Assembly: GCA_905221605.1 (NCBI GenBank)
Contig: CAJNDS010002294.1
Span: forward strand, 281,501 to 345,500
Reading direction: 5' to 3'
DNA length: 64,000 nt
Origin: Symbiodinium natans
Lineage: Eukaryota > Sar > Dinophyceae > Suessiales > Symbiodiniaceae
Under the pieces are notes generated by a model. It made no database searches. It saw only the letters and a list, made by a program, of their open reading frames with translations, and was not told the origin of the DNA. The position numbers were made by a program, and so were the translations under genes. Positions 11,210 to 21,994 of this stretch are shown in pieces. The stretch's first letter is position 1; each line of letters opens with the position of its first letter.

Positions 11210-11390
11210 ATGGCTGCCGTTGCAGCCAGCTTTGTGAATGCCTCAGACTACGAAGAACCTCCACCTGTTCAAGTCACAAACCTTCGAGTGGATGACCAAA
11301 CCCAGGTCACCCGTGCTGGAGGAGGACCACGTTGACAACTTCGACAAGGCGATCCCAAGTAAAATCTTTGAGCCGGAAACGGCTTTTTGA
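11210..11390 (+). CDS. 50-codon ORF or terminal exon
   Basis: ATG 11238 to TGA 11388-11390 encodes 50 residues and is directly preceded by an in-frame stop. It includes NLHLFKSQTFEWMTKPRSP, then VLEEDHVDNFDKAIPSKIFE and PETAF. The composition is strongly protein-like. An overlapping frame from ATG 11210 reads MAAVAASFVNASDYEEPPPV and could be an alternative exon ending at a GT donor near 11308. It could be a genuine short protein or the last exon of a larger gene with an acceptor near 11246. No family is recognised. Confidence 0.4.
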
Positions 11391-12599
11391 GAAGTTCTGT
11401 AGCGACAAGCTGCTCATGTTTATAGAAAACGTGTGTAGAGGTAGTGCTCAGGTTCAGGCTCTTTGTCTTTGAGCTCGGCTCTATACAATCTGATCTTGGT
11501 ATCTCATTTAGTTTCCGTTACGGGTGCCCTGAAGAAACGTGGCCGTACGAAACTGGGGCTAGCAGGATAATGTGCGGAATTGACCCAATGTAACACTTCA
11601 AGCAGAGCTGAAGTCTTCACCCAGGTTCATCTCATCCAGATCACTCTGCAATTTCCCCTCACAATCCCTTCAGCAAAACCTCCAGGCTTACTCTGAGGCG
11701 CATCCAGAAGGAACTCAAAAGGTGCTTGTAAGGAGAACACCTTATCCTCTGTCAAGCGAATCCTGGCTTCGAAGGGCTCCTGTGCACAACTTCGGGCCTC
11801 GTGCAGGCCGTGTGGAAGGCGGCCAGAGATCCTCGGAAGCCAATGGCCCGAAGCCTGGGAGAGCTGGAGCCTATCAGTCCAACAAAAGTTGTGAACGCTT
11901 GCGCGCGCCGCCTCGGCGGCCGGGTCGGCCCAACGCGGCGAAGGAAAGCCAAAGTCGTCTTATGTCGCTTGGTGCAGGCTGAGTGTCAGAAACAAGGCCT
12001 CGCACGGCGCCGGCGGATTCCCGCAGACAGGATTCCAGGGCGTTTCAGGAAGCCTTGGACCAGGGCGTGTTTTGTGTTAATGGGGTACTAGGAGGTATTT
12101 TGGCGTGCCGTCTGCCCACTGGGCTGGACCCCCTCGGCATCGGATTGTGGTCCGACGGGGAGGAGGGTGGAGGTGTGGGCCAGATTTTTTTTGGGGAGGA
12201 GGGGAAGGGGGAAGCATGTTTCAGACGCGTCCTCTCGGCCGGAGGCCGAGGCGAATGTATCAGGACTCGCACACCCAACAAGAGAGTTTGCATTTCGGCA
12301 TGAGTCTTTCTTGGCACCCCCAAGTGATTGTGGGCGGTCATCGTCTGTCTGCTGGATTCTCTGCAGGTGTGTCTCAGCCTATATGCTGGCTGCATTCCAC
12401 AAGTCGGGTGCACAGTCCACTTTTTGAGGATCTTGTAGAAACAGCTGTTTCGTTCGACGGCCCAAGGCTAGCAAAGACTATTTGTTCAATGCTTCGGCCA
12501 GTGAAAAGGCCGGGATAACAGCTTGTGCAGTTTGCGCCTGTAAGTATTCTCGAGCATCAAAAAAGATGTGCAAATCGCCATGGTCGGAAGCGATGTGCA
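11391..12599. other. Ambiguous stretch with long overlapping frames
   Basis: Frames at 11722-12303 on plus and 11752-12413 on minus are long because the DNA is GC-rich. None resembles a domain. A short plus piece near 12423 reads FEDLVETAVSFDGPRLAKTI and may be an exon. Confidence 0.3.
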
Positions 12600-12607
12600 T
12601 TTGAGAC

Positions 12608-12946
12608 ATGGTTTGGCTGCTTCAGGCAGATCGCTTTCTTGGATTGCTGCAGCCCGGCCCCAAGGACGGCCGCGGCAGAGCCATTTGGCTTCGTCGCTCT
12701 GTCAGGTCTCACACGCAACACATGCGGCTGCTGCAGGCTTTGGAAATTGTCCGAGGGAAACAAAGAGACGTGAGAGCGAGCACCTCGCCAGGCTTTGTAC
12801 AGAGAAGTCCGCAGCAACCAGGCAGGCAACTTCGTAACATAGATTTAAGGGAAGAGTTCAAACCACGTAGACGCACACGAGCCTCACACGGCCAAGTTGT
12901 GGCAGGCAGCGCAGCAGCTTGCACATGCCCCGGTCGGTACTCTTGA
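12608..12946 (+). CDS. Unidentified basic exon
   Basis: The frame reads LLQADRFLGLLQPGPKDGRG, then RAIWLRRSVRSHTQHMRLLQ and ALEIVRGKQRDVRAST. It is rich in arginine and leucine and helical in character. The overlapping plus frames 12525-12773 and 12568-12837 are less protein-like. No domain is recognised and the start is unknown. Confidence 0.35.
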   Translation: MVWLLQADRFLGLLQPGPKDGRGRAIWLRRSVRSHTQHMRLLQALEIVRGKQRDVRASTSPGFVQRSPQQPGRQLRNIDLREEFKPRRRTRASHGQVVAGSAAACTCPGRYS

Positions 12947-13152
12947 AGGGCAGTTGCATGATGTTGCGACAATGTTTCCCTATGTTTCCCTTTTGTATGT
13001 TTGGTTTTGTTTGGGCGTTTCACGTCTCGTCGAAGTTGCATGTAGTTGACATATGCAACTCTTCAGAGTGCTGTGGCCATCCTTCATCGACGATAAAAGG
13101 AGAAGAACAAGCGTAGATTCGGGACTGACTCAGGACTTGTCACGCTCCAAAG

Positions 13153-13485
13153 ATGGGCTGGCGGACTCATGGCCCACAGAGCTGTGGCCTTACGACTTTG
13201 CAAACGGGGGTCGAACTTGGCACAGAAGTCGCACTTGCTCCGAGGTCTCGGCGATTTGAGGCGGCTTGGAGATCACGTGGCTTCCCTTCTTGCTCGGAGT
13301 GCCATTGTGTGCAGACAGGCTGCGGGTACGCCCGATTTGCCTGGTCCAAAGGAGGTGGGATGTTTGGCTGTTTTAAGGCTGCCTCGCATGCTGCGTTGCT
13401 TGTCAGGCGCGTGGGGACGGCGAAGACGCCAAGCCCCTACTGTACCTGCCACATCTGCCACTGTCGCAGTGTAAGCAACACTTAG
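13153..13485 (+). CDS. Unidentified exon
   Basis: Two overlapping plus frames are open here. The one from 13169 reads LLRGLGDLRRLGDHVASLLA and continues without a stop to 13474. It is the more protein-like, but the choice is uncertain. No family is recognised. Confidence 0.25.
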   Translation: MGWRTHGPQSCGLTTLQTGVELGTEVALAPRSRRFEAAWRSRGFPSCSECHCVQTGCGYARFAWSKGGGMFGCFKAASHAALLVRRVGTAKTPSPYCTCHICHCRSVSNT

Positions 13486-13659
13486 AACATCTTAGAACCA
13501 GTGACTCTAAGACTCTAGTGATCTTCAGAGCTATTCACAAAAGCTGCAACGTGAGGATCCCTCGAGTGTCTAAGGTGCCCCGTGATGACATAAAGGCCTG
13601 GTTCTCTTGCGGCGTTGGGGCTGCAATCGTGCGCCTTAAAGCCATGGCATCTTCTCAGT

Positions 13660-14530
13660 ACTTAGCATGCTCTCCGTGGAGGAGACTCTGGACTATCTTC
13701 GTGAGGAAATCAAGCTTAGCTCTTGGTTTGTTCCGAGGATCTCAGAAAGGGATGTTGCGTGTTGCAATCCCCGCCGAGGGCAACCACCGCGGATGCTGAT
13801 GCCAGAATCAACAAGGCACCTGTACCTGCGCTGCGTGCCTATGGGCCACCACCTCTCTGAATCCGGAGAATCTGTGTGCCACGGAGGCCGCCGAGTCCGT
13901 CACTACGCTGAAAGATATGATCCAGGGGAAGCAGGCAGTCAACTCAGGATTCTGGTGCAGAAGCAGCTTTGAATTTTGTCCAAAGCCTAGGTGGAGCTGA
14001 TCCAGAGGAGAAAGGAGGTTCTGAGCAAAGTGGATAGCCGGCAGCCACATTGCAAACAAGTTTAACGGCTTAGCTACTCAAGGTATCTCGCCTCTGGCAT
14101 GATGCGGAGTCTGTGGAGGTGAGGCTCTCATGTCCTGAGAAGGTGCTGCATAAAGCCCCTCATCTGGCGTCCACATGCCAGTTGGAGAACCAGAAGCTTC
14201 AAGTCCAACTCACAAGGGCTTCGCTAAATGCGGGAGCCGCACCGAGCTTTTGAGCTACAAGGATATCGACCAGAACAATGTGGGTAGGTGCTGGTTCTCC
14301 TGTTCTTGAGGCCAAAAAGACACTGACAGCGAAGAGGTCCGAAAACTCCCGGCATACTCCCAGCATACTTATAGGCATGAGGTTAACATGAGTTTAGCAT
14401 CTGTTTAGCATCTGTTTAGCAGATAACTCAGCTTCTTCAAGATCTCCAAGTCAATTCGTGGCTTCGACAGGCCGATCAGCTTCGCCGAGAGGCGGAGGAT
14501 TTCAAGACACAAAAGGAGGCTCTGAGTGAT
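13660..14530 (+). CDS. Coiled-coil exon fragments
   Basis: Several short plus-strand pieces have heptad-like, charged composition: MLSVEETLDYLREEIKL (from 13667), TEAAESVTTLKDMIQGKQ (near 13885), VELIQRRKEVLSKVDSRQ (13992 on), CQLENQKLQVQLTRASLNA (14177 on) and QLLQDLQVNSWLRQADQLRR with EAEDFKTQKEAL (14427-14521). They lie in different frames and so would need splicing. They may be the 5' part of a coiled-coil gene whose later exons are at 16.14-16.66 kb, or a separate gene. GTTTAGCATCT repeats lie in the gap at 14391-14419. Confidence 0.4.
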
Positions 14531-14901
14531 GCCCCCTGCCCCTCCCCCCCCATGACAACATTATGCCCCATGTAAATCCCCCTTATCATCTCCCACTATT
14601 GTGTCCCATTGGCTGTTGCAGTTCAGTGGCTGTGCATGCTTCAGCATGCTTCTGCGAGAAAGGCCCACATTGACAGCGGCACCGCCAGTGGAACATCTTT
14701 CAAATTCTTTCGATCTAGGGAGCTAGAATGTGAGACGACCCAATTGCACATGCAGAAGCTCTGGATGTTTGTGAACCCTTCTCCGACCTCCAAGAATCCC
14801 CGACCCGTCCCCGACCCTTCAGCCTTCAAGACTTCAAGTCAGAGTGTTTTTGAAGTTCTTCCGAAGTTCTTCAGATTTCTTGAGAAACTTCAGCCTCACA
14901 T

Positions 14902-16341
14902 ATGGAGCCCAGTGGCCATGGCCTGGAGCGGTACGTAGCGCTGGAAAGCACAGTTGGACGCGGTACCCACGGCCTTCAGCGCTGGTTGGCCCCTGCCAGC
15001 CTTCTTTTATCGGCCCTGTTTTTCCAGAACGCCGGCTTGTACTCCGCCAGCTGCGAGTACGTGCGTTGGACGGACGAGGCCGTGGCTTCCGTGGCAGGGC
15101 GTGTTTCTTCCATCGAGGAGGAGGCGCAGTTGGCACTGGAAGATCCCGTGCACGGTCTGCTGAAGTCTTCGAAGCTCGCGAGGTCACTGGAAGGACTGAG
15201 TTGGTCCCCGGAGATCTGGGTTGATTTGATGGCGGACTGTGTGATTCTGCTGCTGCTGTGGTGGCTTGTTCGGAAGAATGATCTCAAGACCTGGACACAT
15301 CTTGCACTGTCAGCGTCAGTTCTGGCGGTCTTGAAAGGGTTCCTAGCTTGGTCTACTGTGCTGCCTAATGCAGCTGGATGGGGAGGGTGCAAGCAATCAC
15401 TTGGTGCCGATGGCTTGATGTACTTCAGACGCCAGAACACTGGGAGCTTGAGCCTGATGGATTCTTTGTTGGATATCACTCTGCTTACTATCCAGAGCCT
15501 GTGGCTGCTGGGACGCGCAGCGCCGCAACAGCTGTGCTCCGACACACTGTTTTGCTGCTCTACCAGCTCTCTGACGCTGGTGTGCCTTAGCGCTTATGAG
15601 GCCGTTGCGCGCAGCGTGGACGAGTTCAGACACGAGCGACGGGCAGCGGTCATGGGGTTGTTTGGCCTCATACTCTGTGCCATCGTTCTTGCAGACATCA
15701 CCCTAGCCATCGGAAGCAAGCTCCACTACAGCCTTGACGTGGTGGCAGCCGTGCCGCTGAGCTTCTTGGTGTACGGCAACCCAGCTTTGGCTTTGATGGC
15801 CCAAGATTGGGCTGACACAGATGTAGCCACAAGTGAGGTCCCCACCGAGGCACTAAGATTCCCGCCCGATCTTGGTATTGTTTCCGTGGCCCCGTGCTGC
15901 TTACCATTTGCTGATCTTGCCGGCACGTATTATCTGCAAGACAGAGATTGGGACTTCGGCCCCTTCAGTTGGACCGCGGAGCGACAGCGTCAGCACTACC
16001 GAAGGAAGTCTGAGATACAGGCAACGCTTGAGGCCACATTGACCTCCAAGGGATCTGTTAAACGATGTGTTGATTGGTTTCAGGCGGCAGTTCCCGTAAT
16101 GCAAGCCTCTCCCACTCCTGTCCCTCTCCTGTTTCCTTTTCCCGACATGCAGAGGCCACCCGACGACGTTGTGAGGACATTTCGCTTCTCGTGCAAAACA
16201 GCAAGCGGGCAGCCGAGCGTGTCCTTGAAGAGAAGCGCGAGGAGCCCACCAGGGATGTGGCCACTCAGAATAAAGCCGGATCGCCTAACCGGCTCAACCG
16301 GATTGAACCTTGAACAGTTTGTGTGTGACCAAATCGGTTGA
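14902..16341 (+). CDS. PAP2_C / sphingomyelin-synthase-like multi-pass membrane protein, catalytic His missing
   Basis: The 479-codon open frame starts at ATG 14902. Hydrophobic segments lie near residues 30-46, 111-123, 133-152, 182-200, 214-232, 250-272 and 276-300. The segment KLHYSLDVVAAV (H275, D279) matches the D4 motif of sphingomyelin-synthase-related enzymes (H-Y-x-x-D-V), which transfer phospho-headgroups between lipids. The preceding segment SDTLFCCSTSSL (residues 213-224) aligns with the D3 motif G-D-x3-S-G-H-T, but the S-G-H triplet is C-C-S, so the nucleophile-position histidine is Ser220. The C-terminal cytoplasmic part contains LAGTYYLQDRDWDFGPF. After about 16056 the frame loses protein character and may be intron (donor GGATCT|GTTAAA). 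Family assignment is from the D4 motif and topology. Activity is doubtful. Confidence 0.65.
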   Translation: MEPSGHGLERYVALESTVGRGTHGLQRWLAPASLLLSALFFQNAGLYSASCEYVRWTDEAVASVAGRVSSIEEEAQLALEDPVHGLLKSSKLARSLEGLSWSPEIWVDLMADCVILLLLWWLVRKNDLKTWTHLALSASVLAVLKGFLAWSTVLPNAAGWGGCKQSLGADGLMYFRRQNTGSLSLMDSLLDITLLTIQSLWLLGRAAPQQLCSDTLFCCSTSSLTLVCLSAYEAVARSVDEFRHERRAAVMGLFGLILCAIVLADITLAIGSKLHYSLDVVAAVPLSFLVYGNPALALMAQDWADTDVATSEVPTEALRFPPDLGIVSVAPCCLPFADLAGTYYLQDRDWDFGPFSWTAERQRQHYRRKSEIQATLEATLTSKGSVKRCVDWFQAAVPVMQASPTPVPLLFPFPDMQRPPDDVVRTFRFSCKTASGQPSVSLKRSARSPPGMWPLRIKPDRLTGSTGLNLEQFVCDQIG

Positions 16342-16670
16342 ACGAAGTTGATACCAACTTTTCGAGCACACGTTGTACCATCCTTGTGTCTGTTTCAGCT
16401 TGGCGATGTGGTTCGAGTTTGAAGCAGGAAATGGACCGTCGTGTCTCCGAAGTGCACAACATGCAGGACCAAGCAATGCACGGTATCTGCACGACATGTA
16501 GAGCATCTTCAGTGCCGACGACTGTTGCCGTAGGAGCGAGAGCTCGCCGATGCAAAGTCAGCGTTGGAGGTGGATCGCGAGGCTCGCGACTCGGTGTCGG
16601 TCTCGATCGGAAACTCGTCTCTGAGCCTGCAAGCTGCAAGGCAGTTGCTGCGCTCAAGTTGAAGTTGGCC
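16140..16670 (+). CDS. Coiled-coil exons
   Basis: Three plus-strand pieces read as coiled coil: CEDISLLVQNSKRAAERVLE with EKREEPTRDVATQ (16149-16275, after acceptor GACATGCAG), SLKQEMDRRVSEVHNMQDQA (16418-16480) and ERELADAKSALEVDREARDS with VSVSIGNSS (16537-16662). They overlap the last part of the membrane-protein frame in another frame, so that gene either ends before 16140 or is spliced into them. No specific family is recognised. Confidence 0.45.
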
Positions 16671-16819
16671 TCCACGTCCACTTCGGTGCCTCGCGGTGCT
16701 GCATCTTAGCCGTGAGCGCCTCCGGACAAGAACGCTGGCAGAGTGTTTTAAAAGATCGAAGCTTTGCTGCTCAGCACCAGCTCTTGCATCGGTGAATCTG
16801 TTGAGTGTGCAGCGTAATG

Positions 16820-16920
16820 CAGGCACTGCTTTTGATCCTGCGAGACTTCTACGGCGCCATGGGGGAGGACTTCGGGTGGGTCGGGCCGGGTGGGTCGCAC
16901 AAAGGGCAGATGACGTGACA
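16820..16920 (+). CDS. Short unidentified exon
   Basis: The frame reads LLLILRDFYGAMGEDFGWVG and ends at TGA near 16920. It is short but strikingly protein-like compared with its surroundings. It may be a terminal exon of the coiled-coil gene just upstream. Confidence 0.3.
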
Positions 16921-17811
16921 AGGCTTGTGGTTGTTGAAGCAGGCAGGTGCTTTTGCAATGCACGTGCTTCGAGTCATAGAGTGATACAAGATAGTCATAA
17001 AAGGCTACTGGGTACTGAGTTGACCATAAGGATGTCCAAGGCTAAGGCTTCAAGGCAGGTACATCTAACCACATGTAGTGTATCTTATATGGGCTTGGTG
17101 GTCTCTTCAAGTAGAAGAGGCCTCCGGCCTTTACAAAGTCGATCGCATCGAGAATGCTTAAACTCATCGGTGCTGACGCGTACAGCTTGGATTTCAGCAA
17201 TCTTTTTGTTCATAGTGCGACAACGACCCGTGTGTCCGTTGCAAAACAACTGGCCTGACCACGATATACGCGCTGATCGGTTATGTCCTTACCATGTTGC
17301 GGCTGTCGGACAAGCCCACAACATGGTGAGGAGCCACCTACACTGGCGCTTGGCGCTTGGTGACAGTGCAAGCTCTTGGCGATAGACCTTGGACCCACTT
17401 GACTTGACGAAGGGCGGTCGTCAACAAACACCAGTTGCGGTCAGCGTCTCGGTATGTCTCGGTCTTCCAGATTATGAGCAGGTACATCCGTGGCAGGCGT
17501 TAAAAAGCTGGATTCATAGATTTTGTCAGTCTTCGGTCATGGGCCAGGATCAATGCCGTTTCCCTAGAAGTGCAGGTCAAAAGAGGTTGAGCCCGACGGC
17601 GACAAGGCTCAATGGATGCACCGGCATGCACCGGCATGCACTCTGGCCGCTTCCTTTCCCAATGACTTGCATTGGACCGTGGACTGCGCATGGCACGAAC
17701 GCTGCATCCGGCTTCAGCTCAGGTTGTGCCATAGGTAGTTTGATCAGTTTGATCTAAGCCATTAAACCTGGCAGCTTGCTTATGAGTATGCCACGTGATC
17801 TTTCCTGAGCT
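16921..17811. other. No clear gene
   Basis: The plus frames at 16696-17385 and 17389-17757 are long but serine/arginine-rich without domain features. A 10-base direct repeat CACCGGCATG occurs at about 17618-17637. Confidence 0.3.
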
Positions 17812-17829
17812 TTGAAGCGTCAGTCGACC

Positions 17830-18454
17830 TGGCCAGTAGCATTTCATTCAAGCCTATGTCGCTGTCTCGAAGGCGCCGTGAAAGATTGCATGCAACGTGC
17901 AAGCAGTCTCGAATCATTGGTACGGGCAGCTTGTGATGCAACCTCCCAAGCCGAAGCAAATCTTGGTTTTGGTCCGGTACACAGTCGTAAGAATGTCTGT
18001 GCTTGTGCGGCAAGGATTGGTGTTCAGGGCAGGCGGCGCGGGGCTGTGCTCCTGGCCGTAGCGGTGTGTGGGGGCCTTGATCTGCTGTAGGGTGGGCTGT
18101 GATGGGATCTCCCCTTCGCTGCAGGCTTTGAGGCAGTACGCCGACTTGCTTTCAGCGTGCCACTTAGTTCAGGCTCGGCTTCCGAACCGGCCCAACACTG
18201 TGTTGCCAAGACCATGTATTGACATCGCAGGCAGCTCCGTTGCCTCTGAGCAGGGCACCATAGGCACCAGAATCCCTCGGTTGCTCTGCCTAATCGTTCA
18301 CCTCCAGTGCGGCATGCCCTTGCACAGGGAAGACGGCTTCGGCACATCTACTTTCACGGCAGCAGCACTCTCAGCAAGTGCTGAAAGACTTGTGCTTGCT
18401 CATGATATCCACCGAGGCCCCAGGTTCAATCTGCCGCCCTTCCAGAGGCCGTGA
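17830..18454 (+). CDS. Unidentified helical exons
   Basis: The first piece (about 17838-17975) reads CLEGAVKDCMQRASSLESLV followed by RAACDATSQAEANLGFGPV. The second, from about 18118, reads SLQALRQYADLLSACHLVQA and continues in an open frame to TGA 18452-18454 (frame begins 18068). Both are alanine/leucine-rich and probably alpha-helical. No family is recognised. Confidence 0.4.
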
Positions 18455-18486
18455 TCTACTTTGTGCCATACAGCTCTCCATCCTGC

Positions 18487-18606
18487 AGTCTGGCAGGCAC
18501 TCTCAAGTGTTCAAGACCTCATTCAGCAGGCGCATTCCCTCGTGGGACTAGTCGTTCTAAATTCTCTTGGGCGGCTGCTGCAATCTTTGTGGTCATATCG
18601 CATGTA
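18487..18606 (+). CDS. Short unidentified exon
   Basis: The frame reads WQALSSVQDLIQQAHSLVGL and then VVLNSLGRLLQSLWSYRM, and is followed by TAA. It is amphipathic and helical and may continue the preceding unidentified gene. The frame is too short to be sure. Confidence 0.35.
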
Positions 18607-19199
18607 AGCAAGCTATTGTTTGTGTTGCTTCCTTCCTACAAAGAACATCAACGACCCAGTTGTTTTTTTGCCACTGGGTACATACAGTCTTCGCATATCA
18701 CGAAGCTGCTATCGAAGGTTCCGGAGCAGGTGGCCGCGTGCGCACCTTAGATAGCGCAGAGCTGTAATCTGCAGACGGTGCCGGCAGTTCGCGAAGGCTG
18801 GGGCCGATGGGCATTGTCTACTTCTTTGGCATCTATGTTGTAGTAGTGCCCCCAGGTATCATGACAATCTTTTGCAGCTCCAGTAGGCCGGTGTTCAGGC
18901 AGAATGTCTGGCCTTACCCGCTGCTCCCTTGACGTTGTCTTCTGGGTATCTCTTTGGCCCAGCCCTCAGCGCTCGGATGCCATGGCCTTGGCCGTAGCTG
19001 ACAGAATTTTTGAGGTTTGCCGGCCGGAGCGATAACATCGGTCCTGGCGGGGACACGCGCAAAGCATGAATGGTGTCTCGCTCTTTGCAAGAGTCGTGGT
19101 TTTCCCGTTCTTGATTGCGAGAGTTGTGGACAGCAGGACGACGGCAGCAGCGATTGGATTTCTGCTGTCCCGGACATTCCTTAGGACGGGTGCTGATGC
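18607..19199. other. No clear gene
   Basis: Only short overlapping frames occur, on both strands (for example 18895-19298 minus). None has domain-like features. Confidence 0.3.
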
Positions 19200-19450
19200 T
19201 GATGCCGAGCAAGACCGCTCCATCTCAGCTGCTTCGCTTTCTGCTGTCCACAAGCTGCAGGCCCCAGATTCAGAAAATTGCGGAGGAAAATGAGACATTC
19301 CGCGACATCAACAAGGCAGGGTCTTTTCGAGGCGGCGGGACGACAGCTCTTCATCCAATGGCAATGTGTGAGGCCGTAGAGTCTGCTTCCAAGCTTGCGT
19401 TTCAGCTTGTACATGTGGCTTCTTGTGCACGAAGCATGTTTGAACCTTGA
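19200..19450 (+). CDS. Unidentified exon with coiled-coil character
   Basis: The plus frame reads QIQKIAEENETFRDINKAG near 19261-19320, a charged helical piece, within an open frame that ends at TGA 19448-19450. The 5' part overlaps a second open frame. No family is recognised. Confidence 0.35.
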
Positions 19451-20397
19451 TTGAAGAGCTTTATGCTCAAGCGAATGCGAAGTCACTGTGCAAGTTGTCA
19501 CTTCGAGTTTCCTGTAGCATGACATGTAGCATCTCATGGTTTACACACAGCTGAATGCCAGACCTCTCCACTTGCACCGAAAAACAAATGTTTAGATTTG
19601 TTTAGGCTTGCATGGGCGAAGTAGCCACCAGATAGCTTGGAACGTTGGCCTAAACCCTGGGCAAAACATGCGCAGCCATGGCGGGCTATCCGCAACAAAT
19701 GATGTTTGCGATGGTGCCACAAGCCGTTGTGATGCCGTCTGCCGTCGTGATGCCCCCTGCCGTACTGATGCCGCCCATTGCAGCTCCTGTGGGAATCGAC
19801 ATTGCCACAGAGGCAGGGCCATCCCGGAGCTCTCTGGATGTAGGCTGCGGCCATGGTTTTTCAGAAAAACTGCTGGCGAGTTGCGTTCGTGCTAGCTGCC
19901 GTTGCTGCTGTTTGTTGCTTGCCTGTTCAGCAATGTATGAATTCAAAACTCAGAGTTGTGGCGCGAGGGGACCTGGATAAGCAGGAACCAAAGCTCGTTC
20001 TACACTGGGTGCTCAGAGTCAGCACAAAACTGCAAGCATGTACCCGCATACAGTTCGAAACCCAGTGGACACAGAATCCAATGATAATCCCTATGTCAAT
20101 CTCTCGCCCCCCTCCCAGCTTTTGATTCCATTTCGACTTAATCGTCCGAGGGCACAGGCAGTCAGAAGTCAGAATAGGTTTCCTATATTCCTAAACTCCC
20201 CTTACTGCCTGAGTCCCTCAAACCCCCAAAGAACCGTACGTTTCAGTGCTTCGAGCTTTCGGCCCCTTTTAGTCCCAGAGGTGCAGCGCATGGTGGAGTG
20301 CGAGGGCTTCAAGCCCATGGCTTTGGCAGTCCAGTCCCCAGCACGGGGCGGTGAGGGCTCGAGCTTCTCTTTACCTGTGCTTTTTGGGCGGCTTGAG
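19451..20397. other. No clear gene
   Basis: The region 19678-19800 encodes a short valine/methionine/proline-rich repeat in one plus frame (units such as VVMPSAVVMPPAVLMPP). It is low complexity and not convincing as a gene. C-rich, mildly telomere-like sequence occurs at 20185-20240. Confidence 0.3.
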
Positions 20398-20440
20398 GGT
20401 GCTTAAGGGTGTTTAGGGTTTGTTTAGGGTTTGGGTGTCG
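20398..20440 (+). repeat. Interstitial telomere-like repeat (TTTAGGG type)
   Basis: Degenerate copies of TTTAGGG and TTAAGGG occur (three to four units), in the orientation opposite to the tracts near 9.74 kb and 28 kb. Confidence 0.55.
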
Positions 20441-21059
20441 GCCGTTGAGGGCTTGCCGCGCTGCTTGTTAAGTTATCAGGGGTTTGTAGAGCGTGGGGCC
20501 CCTTGGGGGAGTAGCGTCAAGCCACTGGTGCTCAGGATGCCGAGGCGAGACTCGGCTCTGCTTCACAAAAGTATCTGGCGAGTAATTGCTTGAGGCTGGA
20601 GCAGGCGCGTCGCATTCCCTGACAGCCCAGTGTTGAGGCGCCATCGCCTCCATTGCAGGTTTTAAAGCTCCACACAAGCCTCATAAGCGTGTGGAGCCAG
20701 GACCTCCTCGCCAGTGCGTCTCTTTCGAACATTTGACTTCCCCAAAATCTAGCACATACTTTAACCCCCCCTAAATTAGGAGCTTTTCAATAAGAGCAGA
20801 CACACAAAGAGCCGCTACGCTCCTCTGCAGGATGACACCGGTGTCCTGATGGTGTCCGTACCATCGTCGCCGTGGCTGGGGGCCGACGCCAAACCGCCGT
20901 CTGAACATGGGCCTACGGGCCCCAAGCAGAAGGAGAACCGGGATCAGGTGCCACATGGTGCCACATGCCGCCCTTCACAGTAATCCGCTGATCGCTTTCT
21001 TCGGGCCAGGTCCTGACCGGCATTCTCCGCGGCAAGGCCAAAGGGTCGGAAATATCAGA
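20441..21059. other. No clear gene
   Basis: I see no exon I can defend. Minus frames 20468-20732 and 20771-20956 have no domain features. Confidence 0.3.
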
Positions 21060-21066
21060 CGTGTCA

Positions 21067-21174
21067 GAAATGGCAAGAATACAAGAACCAGGCCCTGGAC
21101 ATCATAGAGGATCTCACCAACATACCAGACTTGCAAGAAAGCTTGCGTGCTGGACTCAGGGCAGACCAAAGCTG
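21067..21174 (+). CDS. Unidentified exon
   Basis: The frame reads KWQEYKNQALDIIEDLTNIP followed by DLQESLRAGLRADQS and a TGA. It is strongly helical and charged. The longer overlapping frame (21061-21258) has poorer composition. The upstream border may be the AG in GTCAG near 21066. No family is recognised. Confidence 0.4.
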
Positions 21175-21859
21175 AAGGGTCAAGCTGCACCAGCCTCGTC
21201 ACCTTCAGGTGACATTGCTGCGATTCTGCTGACTTCTCCAGACAGGTCTGGAGCTTAAAGCATCTATGACAAGCATGTCCCGCAAGTGCTGAGCTCCTTG
21301 CGCTACTCGAGAAGAGCGCAGCGCATGGGAGCTAAACGGAAGCATGCGCTTGGTTGTGCTCGAATGTGCTGTGCGCGTGGCCAAAGTAGGCCGATTGCAT
21401 CTCGGTTGCCGTCATCACGAATCTGCGTCCGAACATGGCCGGAGGAAGGCTCCAACGGAAGGTGGCTTTGCTTGCAATGAACACAGGAGCCTGACTTAAG
21501 AGAACCCGTCAGAGATAAACACGGCTCCGCGAGACAGGAAGAACATGGAAGAACCTTTCCGAATTCGAAATGTGGCAGTGATCAGGCTGTTGCCGTTGGA
21601 CAGTGGATGCCTCTTCCGAATGTTGTCGAGAAACATGTGGCCAATATCGGCTCGTGGATGGAGTGGGAGGTCCATGGAACGGGGTTACGAAGAAGTAGAG
21701 TAAGTAGACACCATGAAAGAAACGGCCTGTTTGGCTGTAGCGCCTGGTCGGGCCGGGGGCTGCGTTGGGCTGCCTCAAAGTGCAAAAACGCTGAAACACC
21801 AACCCCCCAGGCAGCTTGTCCGGATCTCGTGGTGATATTGCGGGATAATCAAACACGGG

Positions 21860-21875
21860 GCGCGCGCGCGCGCGC
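21860..21875. repeat. (CG)8 dinucleotide run
   Basis: This is an uninterrupted alternating CG tract within a GC-rich stretch. Confidence 0.8.
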
Positions 21876-21994
21876 TGCAAGGACGATGCTCGTCTCAAGT
21901 CTGGGCAACAGGATATCCACGAGAACAAGGAGAAGTGAATGCTCTCTTTGGACTCTGCTCATCGAACGGAATCGAATGTGAATCACTCTTTCAG

